DNA of 26,949 nucleotides from an uncultured Bacteroidota bacterium (GCA_938008665.1 CALLKA010000093.1:1-26949), one strand, 5' to 3'. Counted from the first letter of the stretch, positions 1-8,582 are shown. Notes: a model not told the origin generated them from the sequence alone. Program-made: numbers and translations.

Positions 1-226
1 TAAGGGTTGCCGTATTGATGAAATCAAAATAATGAACACTTGTAGCACCGTGCTCTTGTACATGTAAAAAAGCAAAGATGCTTGCGATGAATGAAGCAAC
101 GATATATCCTGTTGCCTTATATGCAATTACCTTTTTACTCCAATAGTTACGCCCTAACCCATTGAATAAAAATCCAGCAAGTGGCCATAATATGATAAAT
201 CCTACCAACACTTTCATTATTCCCAT
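1..226 (-). CDS. nuoL: NADH-quinone oxidoreductase subunit L, N-terminal part (gene runs off the left edge)
   Basis: About 75 codons at the 5' end of a reading frame that leaves the window. The peptide opens with a hydrophobic helix containing WPLAGFLFNGLGR, followed by a basic loop (RNYWSKK) and a second hydrophobic helix. This is the usual start of NuoL, the large antiporter-like proton-pumping subunit of complex I. It lies 4 bases after nuoK and is the expected next gene in a nuoA-L series. Two in-frame ATGs are possible, at 226 and 217; I use the first, though the second gives a length closer to typical NuoL starts. Only the N-terminus is visible, so its pumping residues cannot be checked. 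Confidence 0.88.
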   Translation of the reverse strand, partial: MGIMKVLVGFIILWPLAGFLFNGLGRNYWSKKVIAYKATGYIVASFIASIFAFLHVQEHGATSVHYFDFINTATL

Positions 227-230
227 TGCA

Positions 231-566
231 TTAATTTTTTAATCTATTTAAAAAATTGATATCTACTGAATGTGTATTGCGATACATCATTACAATAATT
301 GCCAATCCCACACTTACTTCCGCAGCTGCCACTACCATAATAAAAAATACAAATATTTGCGCATCAATGCCTGTCGTTGAAGTTGCATTTTGAGCCAACG
401 CGTATCCATGAAACATTTTAGAGAAGGCAACCAATAATAAGTTTACTGCATTCAACATAAGCTCAATACACATAAAAACCACAATGGCATTGCGACGTGT
501 TAATACCCCTATAACGCCGATGCTAAAAAGCGCTAAACACAAATAGATATAATATTGTATAGGCAT
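231..566 (-). CDS. nuoK: NADH-quinone oxidoreductase subunit K
   Basis: A 111-residue membrane protein of the size normal for NuoK (about 100 residues), with three hydrophobic helices. The conserved segment FMCIELMLNAVNLLLVAF in the second helix carries the membrane-embedded glutamate that belongs to the proton path of complex I; a further glutamate lies in the third helix (AAAEVSVGLAI). NuoK sits in the membrane arm between NuoJ and the antiporter subunits. The gene begins 11 bases after nuoJ and ends 4 bases before nuoL, so it is surely co-transcribed with them. Confidence 0.96.
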   Translation of the reverse strand: MPIQYYIYLCLALFSIGVIGVLTRRNAIVVFMCIELMLNAVNLLLVAFSKMFHGYALAQNATSTTGIDAQIFVFFIMVVAAAEVSVGLAIIVMMYRNTHSVDINFLNRLKN

Positions 567-577
567 ACCGAATAAAT

Positions 578-1078
578 TTATTTTTTTCCAATAATTACTG
601 CGCCCACCATGGCACTTAAAAACAAAACACTGCTTATTTCAAATGGAACAACATATTCATTGAATAATGCTTTTCCTAAGGGATGTATAAGCCCAATCAC
701 CCCATCCTTCATAAGTAAAGTTCTTCCTTGTATTTGTGCAGTTTGTTTTACCAATGCCACCAATAAAGTTAAAAAGCTACCCCCTGCCACCACGCCCAAT
801 AATTTTACTAAAAATTGCTTTTGTGGCTCGCTGTCTTTTTTTACATTGATCAGCATGATCACAAACAAAAATAAAACCATGATTGCTCCGGCATATACGA
901 TAATATTAACGATGGCTAAAAATTGCGCATTTAATAAAATGTAATGGCCTGAGATTGCAAAAAATACCAATATTAACCAAAGTACACTGTGGATTGGGTT
1001 TTTACTGACCAGCACCATAATAGCGCTCCCTATAGCAAAAGCTGATAATGCAAAAAATAAAACTTCAATGATGCTCAT
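578..1078 (-). CDS. nuoJ: NADH-quinone oxidoreductase subunit J
   Basis: A 166-residue, strongly hydrophobic protein with five predicted helices, matching NuoJ in size and order. The family's third helix is recognisable as NIIVYAGAIMVLFLFVIML, including the Tyr/Ala/Gly stretch that forms the distorted helix in complex I structures. The protein belongs to the membrane arm near the quinone channel. It follows nuoI by 6 bases. A plus-strand reading frame lies opposite it but has no family features. Confidence 0.95.
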   Translation of the reverse strand: MSIIEVLFFALSAFAIGSAIMVLVSKNPIHSVLWLILVFFAISGHYILLNAQFLAIVNIIVYAGAIMVLFLFVIMLINVKKDSEPQKQFLVKLLGVVAGGSFLTLLVALVKQTAQIQGRTLLMKDGVIGLIHPLGKALFNEYVVPFEISSVLFLSAMVGAVIIGKK

Positions 1079-1084
1079 AATTAT

Positions 1085-1621
1085 TTATGCTTGTACTCCT
1101 TTCGCCTTCGCATAATCGGCTGCGTTGGTCAATGGATTTGGAATTAATAAATCATTTTTGTCATAGATAAACCCTTTACGCGTGTAATTCGCTGGCGCAA
1201 AGGTTTCACTTAAATAAATAGCGTCTTTTGGACATGCTTCTTCACATAATCCGCAAAAAATACAACGCAACATATTTATTTCATATTTAGCAGCGTACTT
1301 TTCTTCCCTGTATATATTTTCTTCTCCTTCCATTCTTTCTGCCGCTTCCATCGTAATTGCCTCGGCTGGACAAGCTACTGCACATAAACCACAAGCAGTA
1401 CATCTTTCACGACCTTCCTCATCTCTATTTAAAACGTGTAACCCTCTAAACACCGGACTAAATTCCCTTTTTTGTTCAGGATACCTGATGGTAGGTTGTT
1501 TTTTGAACATATGACTAAATGTAATCATCATGCCCTTTATAATATTAATCAAGTACAAGCGCTCCCAGAAAGTCATGGGTTGTCTTTGAACGGCTAGTGC
1601 TTTGTTTGTTAATGTTTGCAT
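1085..1621 (-). CDS. nuoI: NADH-quinone oxidoreductase subunit I (two 4Fe-4S ferredoxin domain)
   Basis: A 178-residue 8Fe ferredoxin-like subunit of the peripheral arm that passes electrons through clusters N6a and N6b towards N2 in NuoB. Both binding motifs are intact: Cys74, 77, 80 and 84 (CTACGLCAVACP) and Cys120, 123, 126 and 130 (CIFCGLCEEACP). An N-terminal amphipathic stretch (about residues 17-40) would lie on the membrane surface, as in other NuoI proteins. The gene lies 27 bases after nuoH and 6 bases before nuoJ, inside the operon. Confidence 0.97.
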   Translation of the reverse strand: MQTLTNKALAVQRQPMTFWERLYLINIIKGMMITFSHMFKKQPTIRYPEQKREFSPVFRGLHVLNRDEEGRERCTACGLCAVACPAEAITMEAAERMEGEENIYREEKYAAKYEINMLRCIFCGLCEEACPKDAIYLSETFAPANYTRKGFIYDKNDLLIPNPLTNAADYAKAKGVQA

Positions 1622-1648
1622 GTTAAATATTCGTACAGTTTTTTTAAA

Positions 1649-2692
1649 TTAAAGTTTCGCTAATATTAAAGCGCCGGTTAATAACATATTAAATAAGGCC
1701 AAAGGGATCATCGTCTTCCAGCCTAAATTCATTAATTGGTCATACCTGAATCTTGGAATGGTCCAACGAATCCACATAAATAAAAATACAAAGAGTACTA
1801 TTTTAATTAGTAAGGTACCCACTCCAATCATCGCTGCTATATTTGGGGCTACTGTTGTCTCATCAAAAAATGGCAAATCATAACCGCCAAAATACATGGA
1901 TGCCATAATCGCACTACTCATAATCATGTTTACATATTCGGCGAATAAGTAAAATCCTAATTTCATAGATGAATATTCCTGATGGTATCCAAAGTTTAAT
2001 TCATTTTCAGCTTCAGGCAAATCAAATGGGGTACGATTACACTCGGCCATGGCACAAATAAAAAATATAATAAAGCCCAAAGGTTGATAAACCACATTCC
2101 ACCAATTTCCTGCTGCTTGATCCGCCACAATTGTTTTTAAACTTAAACTACCAGTAGTCATTAATAAAGCAATCAACGCTAATCCCATCGCAATTTCATA
2201 ACTGATGGCTTGCGATGCCGCACGTAAAGCAGACATCAAAGAAAATTTATTATTCGATGCCCATCCACCAATCATAATGCCATATACGCCCATACTTACA
2301 ACAGCAAATATGTATAAGATACCAATGTTTACATCGGCTATTTGTAATGCAATAGTACGTCCAAATAAATGTACATCCGTTCCCCATGGTATTACGGCTG
2401 ATGTCATCAAGCTCGCCGTCATGGCCAAACCTGGACCTAAAATAAACAACCACTTACTTGCACTTGTTGGAATAATTTCCTCCTTCATGATTAATTTCAA
2501 TCCATCTGCTAATGGTTGTAATAAACCAAAAGGACCCGCCCTATTGGGACCTGGTCTGTCTTGTAATATGGCCGCTACTTTACGCTCACCAAATGTGGTG
2601 TATAAAGTAATTAACAAAGTCGTCAATACAATAATTACTATTAATATTAATTTTTCAATGACCAAAGCCCAATCGAATGAAAGAAGTGTCAT
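1649..2692 (-). CDS. nuoH: NADH-quinone oxidoreductase subunit H
   Basis: A 347-residue membrane protein with about eight helices, matching NuoH, the subunit that joins the membrane arm to the quinone chamber. Diagnostic segments are GERKVAAILQDRPGPNRAGPFG in loop 1 (about residues 35-56) and the acidic loop with PFDLPEAENELNFGYHQEYS (about residues 222-241). This loop is rich in Glu and is thought to couple quinone chemistry to proton transfer. Where many bacteria have a Val-Ala-Gly type sequence after the ELxxG core, this one reads NFGYHQEYS. It starts 10 bases after nuoG ends. Confidence 0.97.
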   Translation of the reverse strand: MTLLSFDWALVIEKLILIVIIVLTTLLITLYTTFGERKVAAILQDRPGPNRAGPFGLLQPLADGLKLIMKEEIIPTSASKWLFILGPGLAMTASLMTSAVIPWGTDVHLFGRTIALQIADVNIGILYIFAVVSMGVYGIMIGGWASNNKFSLMSALRAASQAISYEIAMGLALIALLMTTGSLSLKTIVADQAAGNWWNVVYQPLGFIIFFICAMAECNRTPFDLPEAENELNFGYHQEYSSMKLGFYLFAEYVNMIMSSAIMASMYFGGYDLPFFDETTVAPNIAAMIGVGTLLIKIVLFVFLFMWIRWTIPRFRYDQLMNLGWKTMIPLALFNMLLTGALILAKL

Positions 2693-2702
2693 ACTATTTT
2701 AA

Positions 2703-3827
2703 TTAGGCGTTTTTAATATTATTGTTAAAAGTGACTCCATTGGATGGCCCTTCGTTTTCACCTAAGTGCAGGTTAGGCTGATTCACTTCACTCTCACTAT
2801 GAATATCCATTAACAAATGTGGCGACCTACCATCGTTAATTGCTGCAAAAGTTTCTGTTGGTTTTGTCGTACCTATATTACCCGCATAATGTCCTTGTGC
2901 AATCACGGAGTGTCTGCTTATTTCACGCGGACCTTCAACGACCCAATCCGTTGTTTGCTTTTTATCAAAACGACAAGTGTTACAAATCCATCCTGGTTTT
3001 CCGTCGGGCGTATCTTCAATTTCACCCCACTCATCCTTTCTTGCAGTGACTCTATACACTTCATCTCCTCTATTCCACAAAGTAACACGTCCCGAACAAG
3101 TTGGACAATCACGATGCGCATCCATTGGTTTTAAAAACCATACCCTATTTTTAAATCGGAAAGTTTTATCAGTTAAAGCACCTACTGGACAAACATCAAT
3201 CACATTGCCTATAAATTCATTATCCAAACTTTTTTCAATATGCGTAGCAATTTCAGCATGATCCCCTCTATCTAAAATACCATGCGCTCTTTTATTGGTT
3301 AATTGATCAGCAGTGAAAACACAACGGTAACATAAAATGCAACGCGTCATATGCAATTGAATGTGTTTTCCTAAATCGTGTTTTTTAAATGTACGTCTTT
3401 GAAATTCATAGCGCGTACTTGACTTGCCATGTTCAAAACTTAAATCTTGTAAATGGCATTCTCCCGCCTGATCACATATTGGACAATCTAATGGATGATT
3501 CAATAATAAAAATTCAACGATACCCGCTCTCGCATCTACTACTTTTTCACTTGTAATATTTTTTACTTCCATCCCATCCATCACTGTTGTTCGACATGAT
3601 GCTACTAGTTTTGGCATTGGGCGCGGATCTTTTTCTGAACCCTTGGAAACTTCCACTAAACAGGTACGACACTTTCCACCACTACCCTGTAATTTACTAT
3701 AATAACACATCGCTGGTGGTGCAACCGCACCCCCAATTTGTCGCGCTGCTTGCAATATGGTAGTGCCCGCTGGTACTTCAATGGTAATGTTGTCGACTGT
3801 TACTTTAAATAATGTTTGTTCACTCAT
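2703..3827 (-). CDS. nuoG: NADH-quinone oxidoreductase subunit G, short form with Fe-S domains only
   Basis: A 374-residue NuoG-like Fe-S protein, far shorter than the roughly 700-900 residues of E. coli-type NuoG. Counting from the ATG at 3827, it has a 2Fe-2S ferredoxin domain (Cys41, 53, 56, 78), the His-Cys3 site for N5 (His111, Cys115, 118, 124) and the N4 site (Cys163, 166, 169 and 213). It then has two more CxxC pairs at Cys241/244 and Cys282/285. The remaining C-terminus is hydrophilic, with no molybdopterin-oxidoreductase-like domain. nuoH follows 10 bases after the stop, so this is not a frameshifted long gene. A TTG at 3839 could add four residues, but ATG is preferred. From memory, other Bacteroidota also have a short NuoG; I could not verify this here. 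Confidence 0.93.
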   Translation of the reverse strand: MSEQTLFKVTVDNITIEVPAGTTILQAARQIGGAVAPPAMCYYSKLQGSGGKCRTCLVEVSKGSEKDPRPMPKLVASCRTTVMDGMEVKNITSEKVVDARAGIVEFLLLNHPLDCPICDQAGECHLQDLSFEHGKSSTRYEFQRRTFKKHDLGKHIQLHMTRCILCYRCVFTADQLTNKRAHGILDRGDHAEIATHIEKSLDNEFIGNVIDVCPVGALTDKTFRFKNRVWFLKPMDAHRDCPTCSGRVTLWNRGDEVYRVTARKDEWGEIEDTPDGKPGWICNTCRFDKKQTTDWVVEGPREISRHSVIAQGHYAGNIGTTKPTETFAAINDGRSPHLLMDIHSESEVNQPNLHLGENEGPSNGVTFNNNIKNA

Positions 3828-3841
3828 AGTTTTACGCAATG

Positions 3842-5194
3842 TTATGCAGGTACATGAATTGGATCTGCATAGTGTTGTAAACCAAAATTACTTGTTTGGG
3901 ATAATTCTCTATTATGGATATGCCATTCAAATTCATCGCGGAAATGTCTGATGGCTGCTGCTACCGGCCATGCTGCTGCATCTCCTAATGGACAAATGGT
4001 ATTGCCTTCAATTTTTCTTTGAATGTCCCATAATAAATCTATATCGCTCACTTCTCCTTTTCCTGATTCTATTTTTTGTAATATTTTTTCCATCCAACCA
4101 GTACCCTCTCTGCAAGGGGAACATTGTCCGCAACTTTCATGTCTGTAAAAACGTGCTAAGGTTAAAGTATTTTTTACAATACATTGGTCTTCATCTAAAA
4201 TGATAAATCCACCTGAACCCATCATGGAACCTGTTGCAAAACCACCATCACTTAAACTTTCATAATTCATGTAGCGTGTTTCCCCCTTCGCTGTTTTTAA
4301 TAATAAGTTGGCAGGTAAGATAGGCACACTCGATCCGCCTGGAATACAAGCCTTCAATTTTTTACCATTCGCAATACCGCCACAATATTCATCACTGTAT
4401 ATAAAATCTTCTACCGAAATAGTCATATCAATTTCATATACACCTGGTTTATTAATATTGCCACAAGCTGAAATTAATTTTGTACCTGTTGAACGTCCCA
4501 CTCCAATTTTTGCGTATTCATCTCCCCCCATTTTTATAATTGGCACCACTGCTGCTAATGTTTCAACATTATTCACCACGGTTGGTCGCATCCATAATCC
4601 TTGAATTGCGGGGAAGGGTGGTTTGATACGTGGGTTTCCTCTTTTACCTTCTAAAGATTCAATCAATGCTGTTTCCTCACCACAGATATACGCACCTGCG
4701 CCGCGATGCACATGAATCATACAATCAAAACCAGTTCCTAAAATATTTTTTCCTAGCCAGCCATTTTTGGTTGCTTCTACTATTGCTTCCTCTAAAATAT
4801 CTGCTACCCAAGCATACTCTCCTCGGATATAAATATAAGTGTCGTTAGACCCTAAAGCAAAGGAGGATATAAGTAATCCTTCTAATAATAAATGTGGTAA
4901 AAATTCCATTAAATAACGATCCTTAAAAGTACCAGGCTCACTTTCATCTGCATTACAAACCAAGTGACGAGGCACACCCTCGGGCTTTGCAATAAAACTC
5001 CATTTCATTCCAGCGGGGAAACCTGCACCGCCCCTACCTCTCAATCCGCTCTTCTTTACTTCCTCAACAATGGATTCAATGGTCATTTCCTTCAACGCTT
5101 TCTCTGCTGTAGCATAACCTCCCTCACGACGATAAACATCATAAGTACGAATTCCAGGCACGTTGGCTTTTTCTAATAATAATTTTACACCCAT
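3842..5194 (-). CDS. nuoF: NADH-quinone oxidoreductase subunit F (FMN and NADH binding)
   Basis: A 450-residue flavoprotein that oxidises NADH and passes electrons to the Fe-S chain. The FMN/NADH site shows GLRGRGGAGFPAGMKW (residues 50-65) and GAGAYICGEETALIESLEG (166-183). The N3 4Fe-4S cluster ligands are Cys355, 358 and 361 (CGQCSPC) and Cys401 (NTICPLGDAA). Its length is normal for the family. It lies between nuoE (19 bases) and nuoG (14 bases from the ATG chosen there), which together form the NADH dehydrogenase module. Confidence 0.98.
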   Translation of the reverse strand: MGVKLLLEKANVPGIRTYDVYRREGGYATAEKALKEMTIESIVEEVKKSGLRGRGGAGFPAGMKWSFIAKPEGVPRHLVCNADESEPGTFKDRYLMEFLPHLLLEGLLISSFALGSNDTYIYIRGEYAWVADILEEAIVEATKNGWLGKNILGTGFDCMIHVHRGAGAYICGEETALIESLEGKRGNPRIKPPFPAIQGLWMRPTVVNNVETLAAVVPIIKMGGDEYAKIGVGRSTGTKLISACGNINKPGVYEIDMTISVEDFIYSDEYCGGIANGKKLKACIPGGSSVPILPANLLLKTAKGETRYMNYESLSDGGFATGSMMGSGGFIILDEDQCIVKNTLTLARFYRHESCGQCSPCREGTGWMEKILQKIESGKGEVSDIDLLWDIQRKIEGNTICPLGDAAAWPVAAAIRHFRDEFEWHIHNRELSQTSNFGLQHYADPIHVPA

Positions 5195-5213
5195 TGTTGC
5201 TTCTTTATCTTTT

Positions 5214-5717
5214 CTAATTTTTCGCAGCTACCTGCATTCTATATTCTGCAATAATTGCGTCCACTTTTTCCTTTGTTAAATGCTCTCTGTAAATTTTACC
5301 TACCTGCATCATCGGTGCATAACCACATGCACCCAAACACTCTACCAACTTTAAAGTAAAAATGCCATCCTGTGTTGTTTCCCCTGGTTTAATGCCTAAT
5401 TGTTGTTGGATATAAGTAATAATATTTTCAGAACCACTGATCATGCAAGGACCTGTTTGGCAAACCTCAAAAACAAATTTCCCTACCGGCTTTAAATTAT
5501 ACATACTGTAAAAAGTAGCCACTTCGTATACTTCAATAGGTTCAATGTTTAATAAAACAGATACATAATCCATCGCTTCAGTTGTTAACCATCCGCCAAA
5601 ACTATCCTGCGCTAAATGCAACACTGGTAATAGTGCACTTTTTTGTTTCCCTTCTGGATAACGAGCCACCAAGCGTTTAAACTCAGTCATTTGTTCGTTA
5701 TTAAATTGAAGACTCAT
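5214..5717 (-). CDS. nuoE: NADH-quinone oxidoreductase subunit E (thioredoxin-like 2Fe-2S)
   Basis: A 167-residue subunit with an N-terminal helical part and a thioredoxin-like 2Fe-2S domain. The N1a ligands are in place: Cys86 and Cys91 (CQTGPC) and Cys127 and Cys131 (CLGAC). The segment EVATFYSMYNLKPVGK (about residues 65-80) is a strong family signature. The protein partners NuoF at the tip of the peripheral arm. It has the size of other bacterial NuoE proteins and sits directly before nuoF. Confidence 0.97.
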   Translation of the reverse strand: MSLQFNNEQMTEFKRLVARYPEGKQKSALLPVLHLAQDSFGGWLTTEAMDYVSVLLNIEPIEVYEVATFYSMYNLKPVGKFVFEVCQTGPCMISGSENIITYIQQQLGIKPGETTQDGIFTLKLVECLGACGYAPMMQVGKIYREHLTKEKVDAIIAEYRMQVAAKN

Positions 5718-5749
5718 ATAAAAATTTCTTTTTCTTACTAATTATAATA

Positions 5750-6976
5750 CTATGCATCCAACTCACCTGCAATCAAATTCAAACTACTCAAGGTTACTAC
5801 CGCATCACTCAACATGCCCCCTTTAATCAATTCTTCAAATGCTTGGTAATAAATAAAACAAGGCCTTCTGAAATGTAATCTGAAAGGCGTTCGTCCACCA
5901 TCGCTGATTAAATAAAAACCCAACTCCCCATTGCCACCTTCTACTGCACTATAAATTTGCCCTTTAGGTAAATCTATTTCCCCCATGATAATTTTAAAAT
6001 GCCAAATCAAGGCTTCCATCTTCGTATACACATCTTCCTTTTTCGGCAAATAATATTCAGGTACATCTGCATGATATATTTCGGCATCAGCCCCTTTGAA
6101 TTCTTGTATTTTTTGGTAAGCTTGTTTGATAATTGAAATGCTTTCCCACATTTCTGCATTACGGACTAAAAAGCGATCGTAATTATCACCTGTGGTTCCA
6201 ACTGGAACTTTAAAATCAAAATCTTGATAACTGCTGTAAGGTTGTTGCACACGCACATCATAATCAACCCCTGCTGCACGTAAATTAGGGCCTGTAAATC
6301 CATAATTCATTGCACGCGCTGCACTTATTCCTCCAGTCCCTTGGGTACGCTCCATAAAAATACGGTTGCGTGTAAATAGTTTTTCAAACTCACGTAACAC
6401 CCCAGGGTATTCATTTAAAAATTTCTCCAATTTTGTAAATGCCGTATTGGTGAAATTTCTTTCAAAACCACCAATGCGTCCAATATTGGTCGTAAGTCGA
6501 GAGCCGCAAACTTCTTCATAAATTTCATAAATCAATTCGCGGTATTGCATTACGTACAAAAATCCAGTATAAGCTCCTGTATCAACTCCAACAATCGAAT
6601 TACAAATTAAGTGATCTGATATACGCGACAATTCCATGATAATTACACGCAAGTAGTCGACACGCTTAGGCAAATCAATTTTTAAAAAACGCTCGCAAGT
6701 AATATGCCAGCCCATATTATTAATCGGGCTACTACAATAATTTAAACGATCTGTAATTGGCGTAATTTGATACAAAGGTCTGCGTTCTGCTAATTTTTCA
6801 AAAGCACGATGTATATAACCCACCGTTTGTTCCGTCGAAACCACACGTTCTCCATCCACTTCCATAATATTTTGAAACACACCGTGTGTAGCCGGATGCG
6901 TTGGCCCAATATTTAAAGTGGTCGTTGTTTTTTCAATTGACCCTTTTGGTAATGTGATATGACTATGTTGTTCCAT
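5750..6976 (-). CDS. nuoD: NADH-quinone oxidoreductase subunit D (49 kDa homologue, quinone site)
   Basis: A 408-residue separate NuoD, not fused to NuoC. It forms the quinone chamber with NuoB and is descended from NiFe-hydrogenase large subunits. The quinone-contacting His31 (GPTHPATHG, residues 25-32) and Tyr80 (DRLNY) are present with the 49-residue spacing seen in other species. The extreme C-terminus is unusual: it reads SLNLIAGELDA, where the family usually has a form like SLDxVxGExDR. The final Arg is therefore Ala408 and the usual Asp is Asn400. The stop codon is clear in the DNA and no frameshift restores an Arg. The gene lies between nuoC and nuoE in the operon. Confidence 0.97.
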   Translation of the reverse strand: MEQHSHITLPKGSIEKTTTTLNIGPTHPATHGVFQNIMEVDGERVVSTEQTVGYIHRAFEKLAERRPLYQITPITDRLNYCSSPINNMGWHITCERFLKIDLPKRVDYLRVIIMELSRISDHLICNSIVGVDTGAYTGFLYVMQYRELIYEIYEEVCGSRLTTNIGRIGGFERNFTNTAFTKLEKFLNEYPGVLREFEKLFTRNRIFMERTQGTGGISAARAMNYGFTGPNLRAAGVDYDVRVQQPYSSYQDFDFKVPVGTTGDNYDRFLVRNAEMWESISIIKQAYQKIQEFKGADAEIYHADVPEYYLPKKEDVYTKMEALIWHFKIIMGEIDLPKGQIYSAVEGGNGELGFYLISDGGRTPFRLHFRRPCFIYYQAFEELIKGGMLSDAVVTLSSLNLIAGELDA

Positions 6977-7013
6977 TAATATATTTATTCTCTGTTCTTA
7001 ATTTATTTTTTTT

Positions 7014-7520
7014 CTACCCTCTTCCAAACATCTCATCATCCTTATCAATGCGCGTTTGATCTTCCAAAGGAAATTCCTTTCTTAATGGGAAGTAATCCAT
7101 TTCATCCACATTTAAAATGCGTTTCAAATTAGGATGCCCAATAAAATTGATCCCAAAAAAATCATAGGTTTCTCGCTCCATCCAATTGGCACTTTCAAAC
7201 AATTTGGTTGCAGTAAACACATCAGGCTTGGCTATTGGCACTGCAATGGAGAATCGAATACGGATATTCTCAATAAAATTATGCAAATGATACACCACCA
7301 CTAATTCAGCGCCTTTGTTATCAGGATAATTTACGCCACACAAATCCGTTAAAAAAGTAAACCCTAAGCTAGACTCCTCGTATAAGAATTGTAATACTTT
7401 TAAATTATTTTCCGCAGCCGACTCAAAAGACAGTATTCCCGAATCAGTAGAAAATTGAAATACTTGGTCGTTGAATTTTTCAACTAATTTTTCTTGTATA
7501 TAGGTGTTGGTTAAAGCCAT
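7014..7520 (-). CDS. nuoC: NADH-quinone oxidoreductase subunit C (30 kDa homologue)
   Basis: A 168-residue peripheral-arm subunit that scaffolds NuoD and NuoI. The family signature is clear as ETYDFFGINFIGHPNLKRIL, followed by an acidic and aromatic segment (DYFPLRKEFPLED) at the C-terminus. It has no Fe-S ligands, as expected. The N-terminal part (LTDLCGVNYP) also fits the family. It lies 28 bases after nuoB and 37 bases before nuoD. Confidence 0.96.
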   Translation of the reverse strand: MALTNTYIQEKLVEKFNDQVFQFSTDSGILSFESAAENNLKVLQFLYEESSLGFTFLTDLCGVNYPDNKGAELVVVYHLHNFIENIRIRFSIAVPIAKPDVFTATKLFESANWMERETYDFFGINFIGHPNLKRILNVDEMDYFPLRKEFPLEDQTRIDKDDEMFGRG

Positions 7521-7548
7521 TATAAATGCGGTACTGTTTTAATTTATT

Positions 7549-8136
7549 TTATTGTATGCCATAGCTGTTTAATAAATCTCGATACTTTTCACTATTTCGA
7601 CGGCGTATACTTTCTTGCCCTACTAAATCTTGTATTTTCATAAAACCATCAATAATCGCTTCGGGACGAGGAGGGCAACCAGGTACATACACATCCACTG
7701 GTATTACTTGATCAATTCCTTGCAAAACACTGTAGGTATCAAAAATACCACCACTGGAAGCGCAAGCGCCCACTGCAATTACCCATCTTGGCTCAGCCAT
7801 CTGTAAATATACTTGACGTAACACTGGTGCCATTTTTTTTGCAATAGTTCCCATCACCATAAGTAAATCACACTGACGTGGTGAAAAGCCAACACGCTCT
7901 GAACCAAAACGAGATAAATCATAATGAGATGCCATGGTTGCCATAAATTCAATCCCACAACAAGAAGTGGCAAATGGCAATGGCCATAAAGAATTTTTTC
8001 GAGCCAATCCTACGACCGAACTTAATTGTGTTGCGAAAAACCCATCACCAGGAACACCATCTGGTGCCTTTCCCATTGAAATTGCATCTGCAATTTCAGC
8101 TTCTTTTGGATTTAAATTAAATCGAACTGGACGCAT
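7549..8136 (-). CDS. nuoB: NADH-quinone oxidoreductase subunit B (cluster N2)
   Basis: A 195-residue subunit carrying N2, the last Fe-S cluster before quinone. All four ligands are present: the tandem Cys59-Cys60 (TSCCGIEFMA), Cys125 (GACASSGGIFD) and Cys154 (VPGCPPRPEA). The segment SRFGSERVGFSPRQCDLLMV is typical of NuoB. The roughly 30-residue N-terminal stretch before the core is variable between species. It starts 25 bases after nuoA ends. Confidence 0.98.
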   Translation of the reverse strand: MRPVRFNLNPKEAEIADAISMGKAPDGVPGDGFFATQLSSVVGLARKNSLWPLPFATSCCGIEFMATMASHYDLSRFGSERVGFSPRQCDLLMVMGTIAKKMAPVLRQVYLQMAEPRWVIAVGACASSGGIFDTYSVLQGIDQVIPVDVYVPGCPPRPEAIIDGFMKIQDLVGQESIRRRNSEKYRDLLNSYGIQ

Positions 8137-8161
8137 ATTGTTGATTAAATATTTATAATGA

Positions 8162-8563
8162 TTAGTCTTCCCACTTTAATGCTCCTTTTTTGATGATGTA
8201 TATAAAGCCAACTAAAAAGAAAGCAACAAATAATACAATTTCAAAAAAACCGTTCCAACCCAACTCTTTAAAATTGACAGCATAGGGATAAAAAAAGATG
8301 ACCTCCACATCAAACAAAACAAATAGTATCGCAATTAAAAAATACTTCACGGCCATAGGTGATCTTGCATCCCCATGCGATTCAATACCACTGGCAAAAC
8401 TTTCTAATTTATCCGTTGTTTTTCGAAAAGGACCTACCCAACTTGAAACTAAAATCATGAAGCCGACAAAGCTGGCCGCGAACAATAATTGTAAGGCAAT
8501 AGGTAAGTAAGTAGTAGCGCTGTTTATTTCATTAGCCGACATCAAATACAGTGGCAAATTCAT
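8162..8563 (-). CDS. nuoA: NADH-quinone oxidoreductase subunit A
   Basis: A 133-residue protein with three predicted helices, the size of NuoA. The conserved loop KLESFASGIESHGDARSPMAVKYFL corresponds to the family's ESG...R..vkfYl region, and FVLFDVEVIFFYPYAV carries the conserved acidic pair in helix 2. It is the first gene of the nuo operon. A second ATG at 8542 would shorten it by seven residues; the first is used because a promoter box lies shortly upstream and nothing argues against it. Confidence 0.95.
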   Translation of the reverse strand: MNLPLYLMSANEINSATTYLPIALQLLFAASFVGFMILVSSWVGPFRKTTDKLESFASGIESHGDARSPMAVKYFLIAILFVLFDVEVIFFYPYAVNFKELGWNGFFEIVLFVAFFLVGFIYIIKKGALKWED

Positions 8564-8582
8564 ACACTATGTTTTGGATTTG

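Noticed and set aside
609..944. Plus-strand open frame opposite nuoJ.
   Set aside because: It lies wholly antisense to a well-supported nuo gene and shows no family motif; it is a by-product of nuoJ codon use.
2205..2702. Plus-strand open frame of 165 codons opposite nuoH.
   Set aside because: It is antisense to conserved NuoH sequence, without a recognisable domain or promoter box.
2703..3827. nuoG as a truncated pseudogene.
   Set aside because: All cluster ligands are intact, the stop is followed after 10 bases by a complete nuoH, and no leftover C-terminal domain is found in any frame.
3828..3839. Upstream TTG start for nuoG adding four residues.
   Set aside because: An ATG four codons later gives the normal family start, and TTG starts are rare; the ATG at 3827 is used.
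6735..6780. Apparent loss of the quinone-binding Tyr of NuoD (Ile74 where many species have Tyr in a PYxDR context).
   Set aside because: The quinone-contacting Tyr is the one in DRxDY, 49 residues after the second His of the HPxxHG motif. Here His31 and Tyr80 keep that spacing, so the key Tyr is present.
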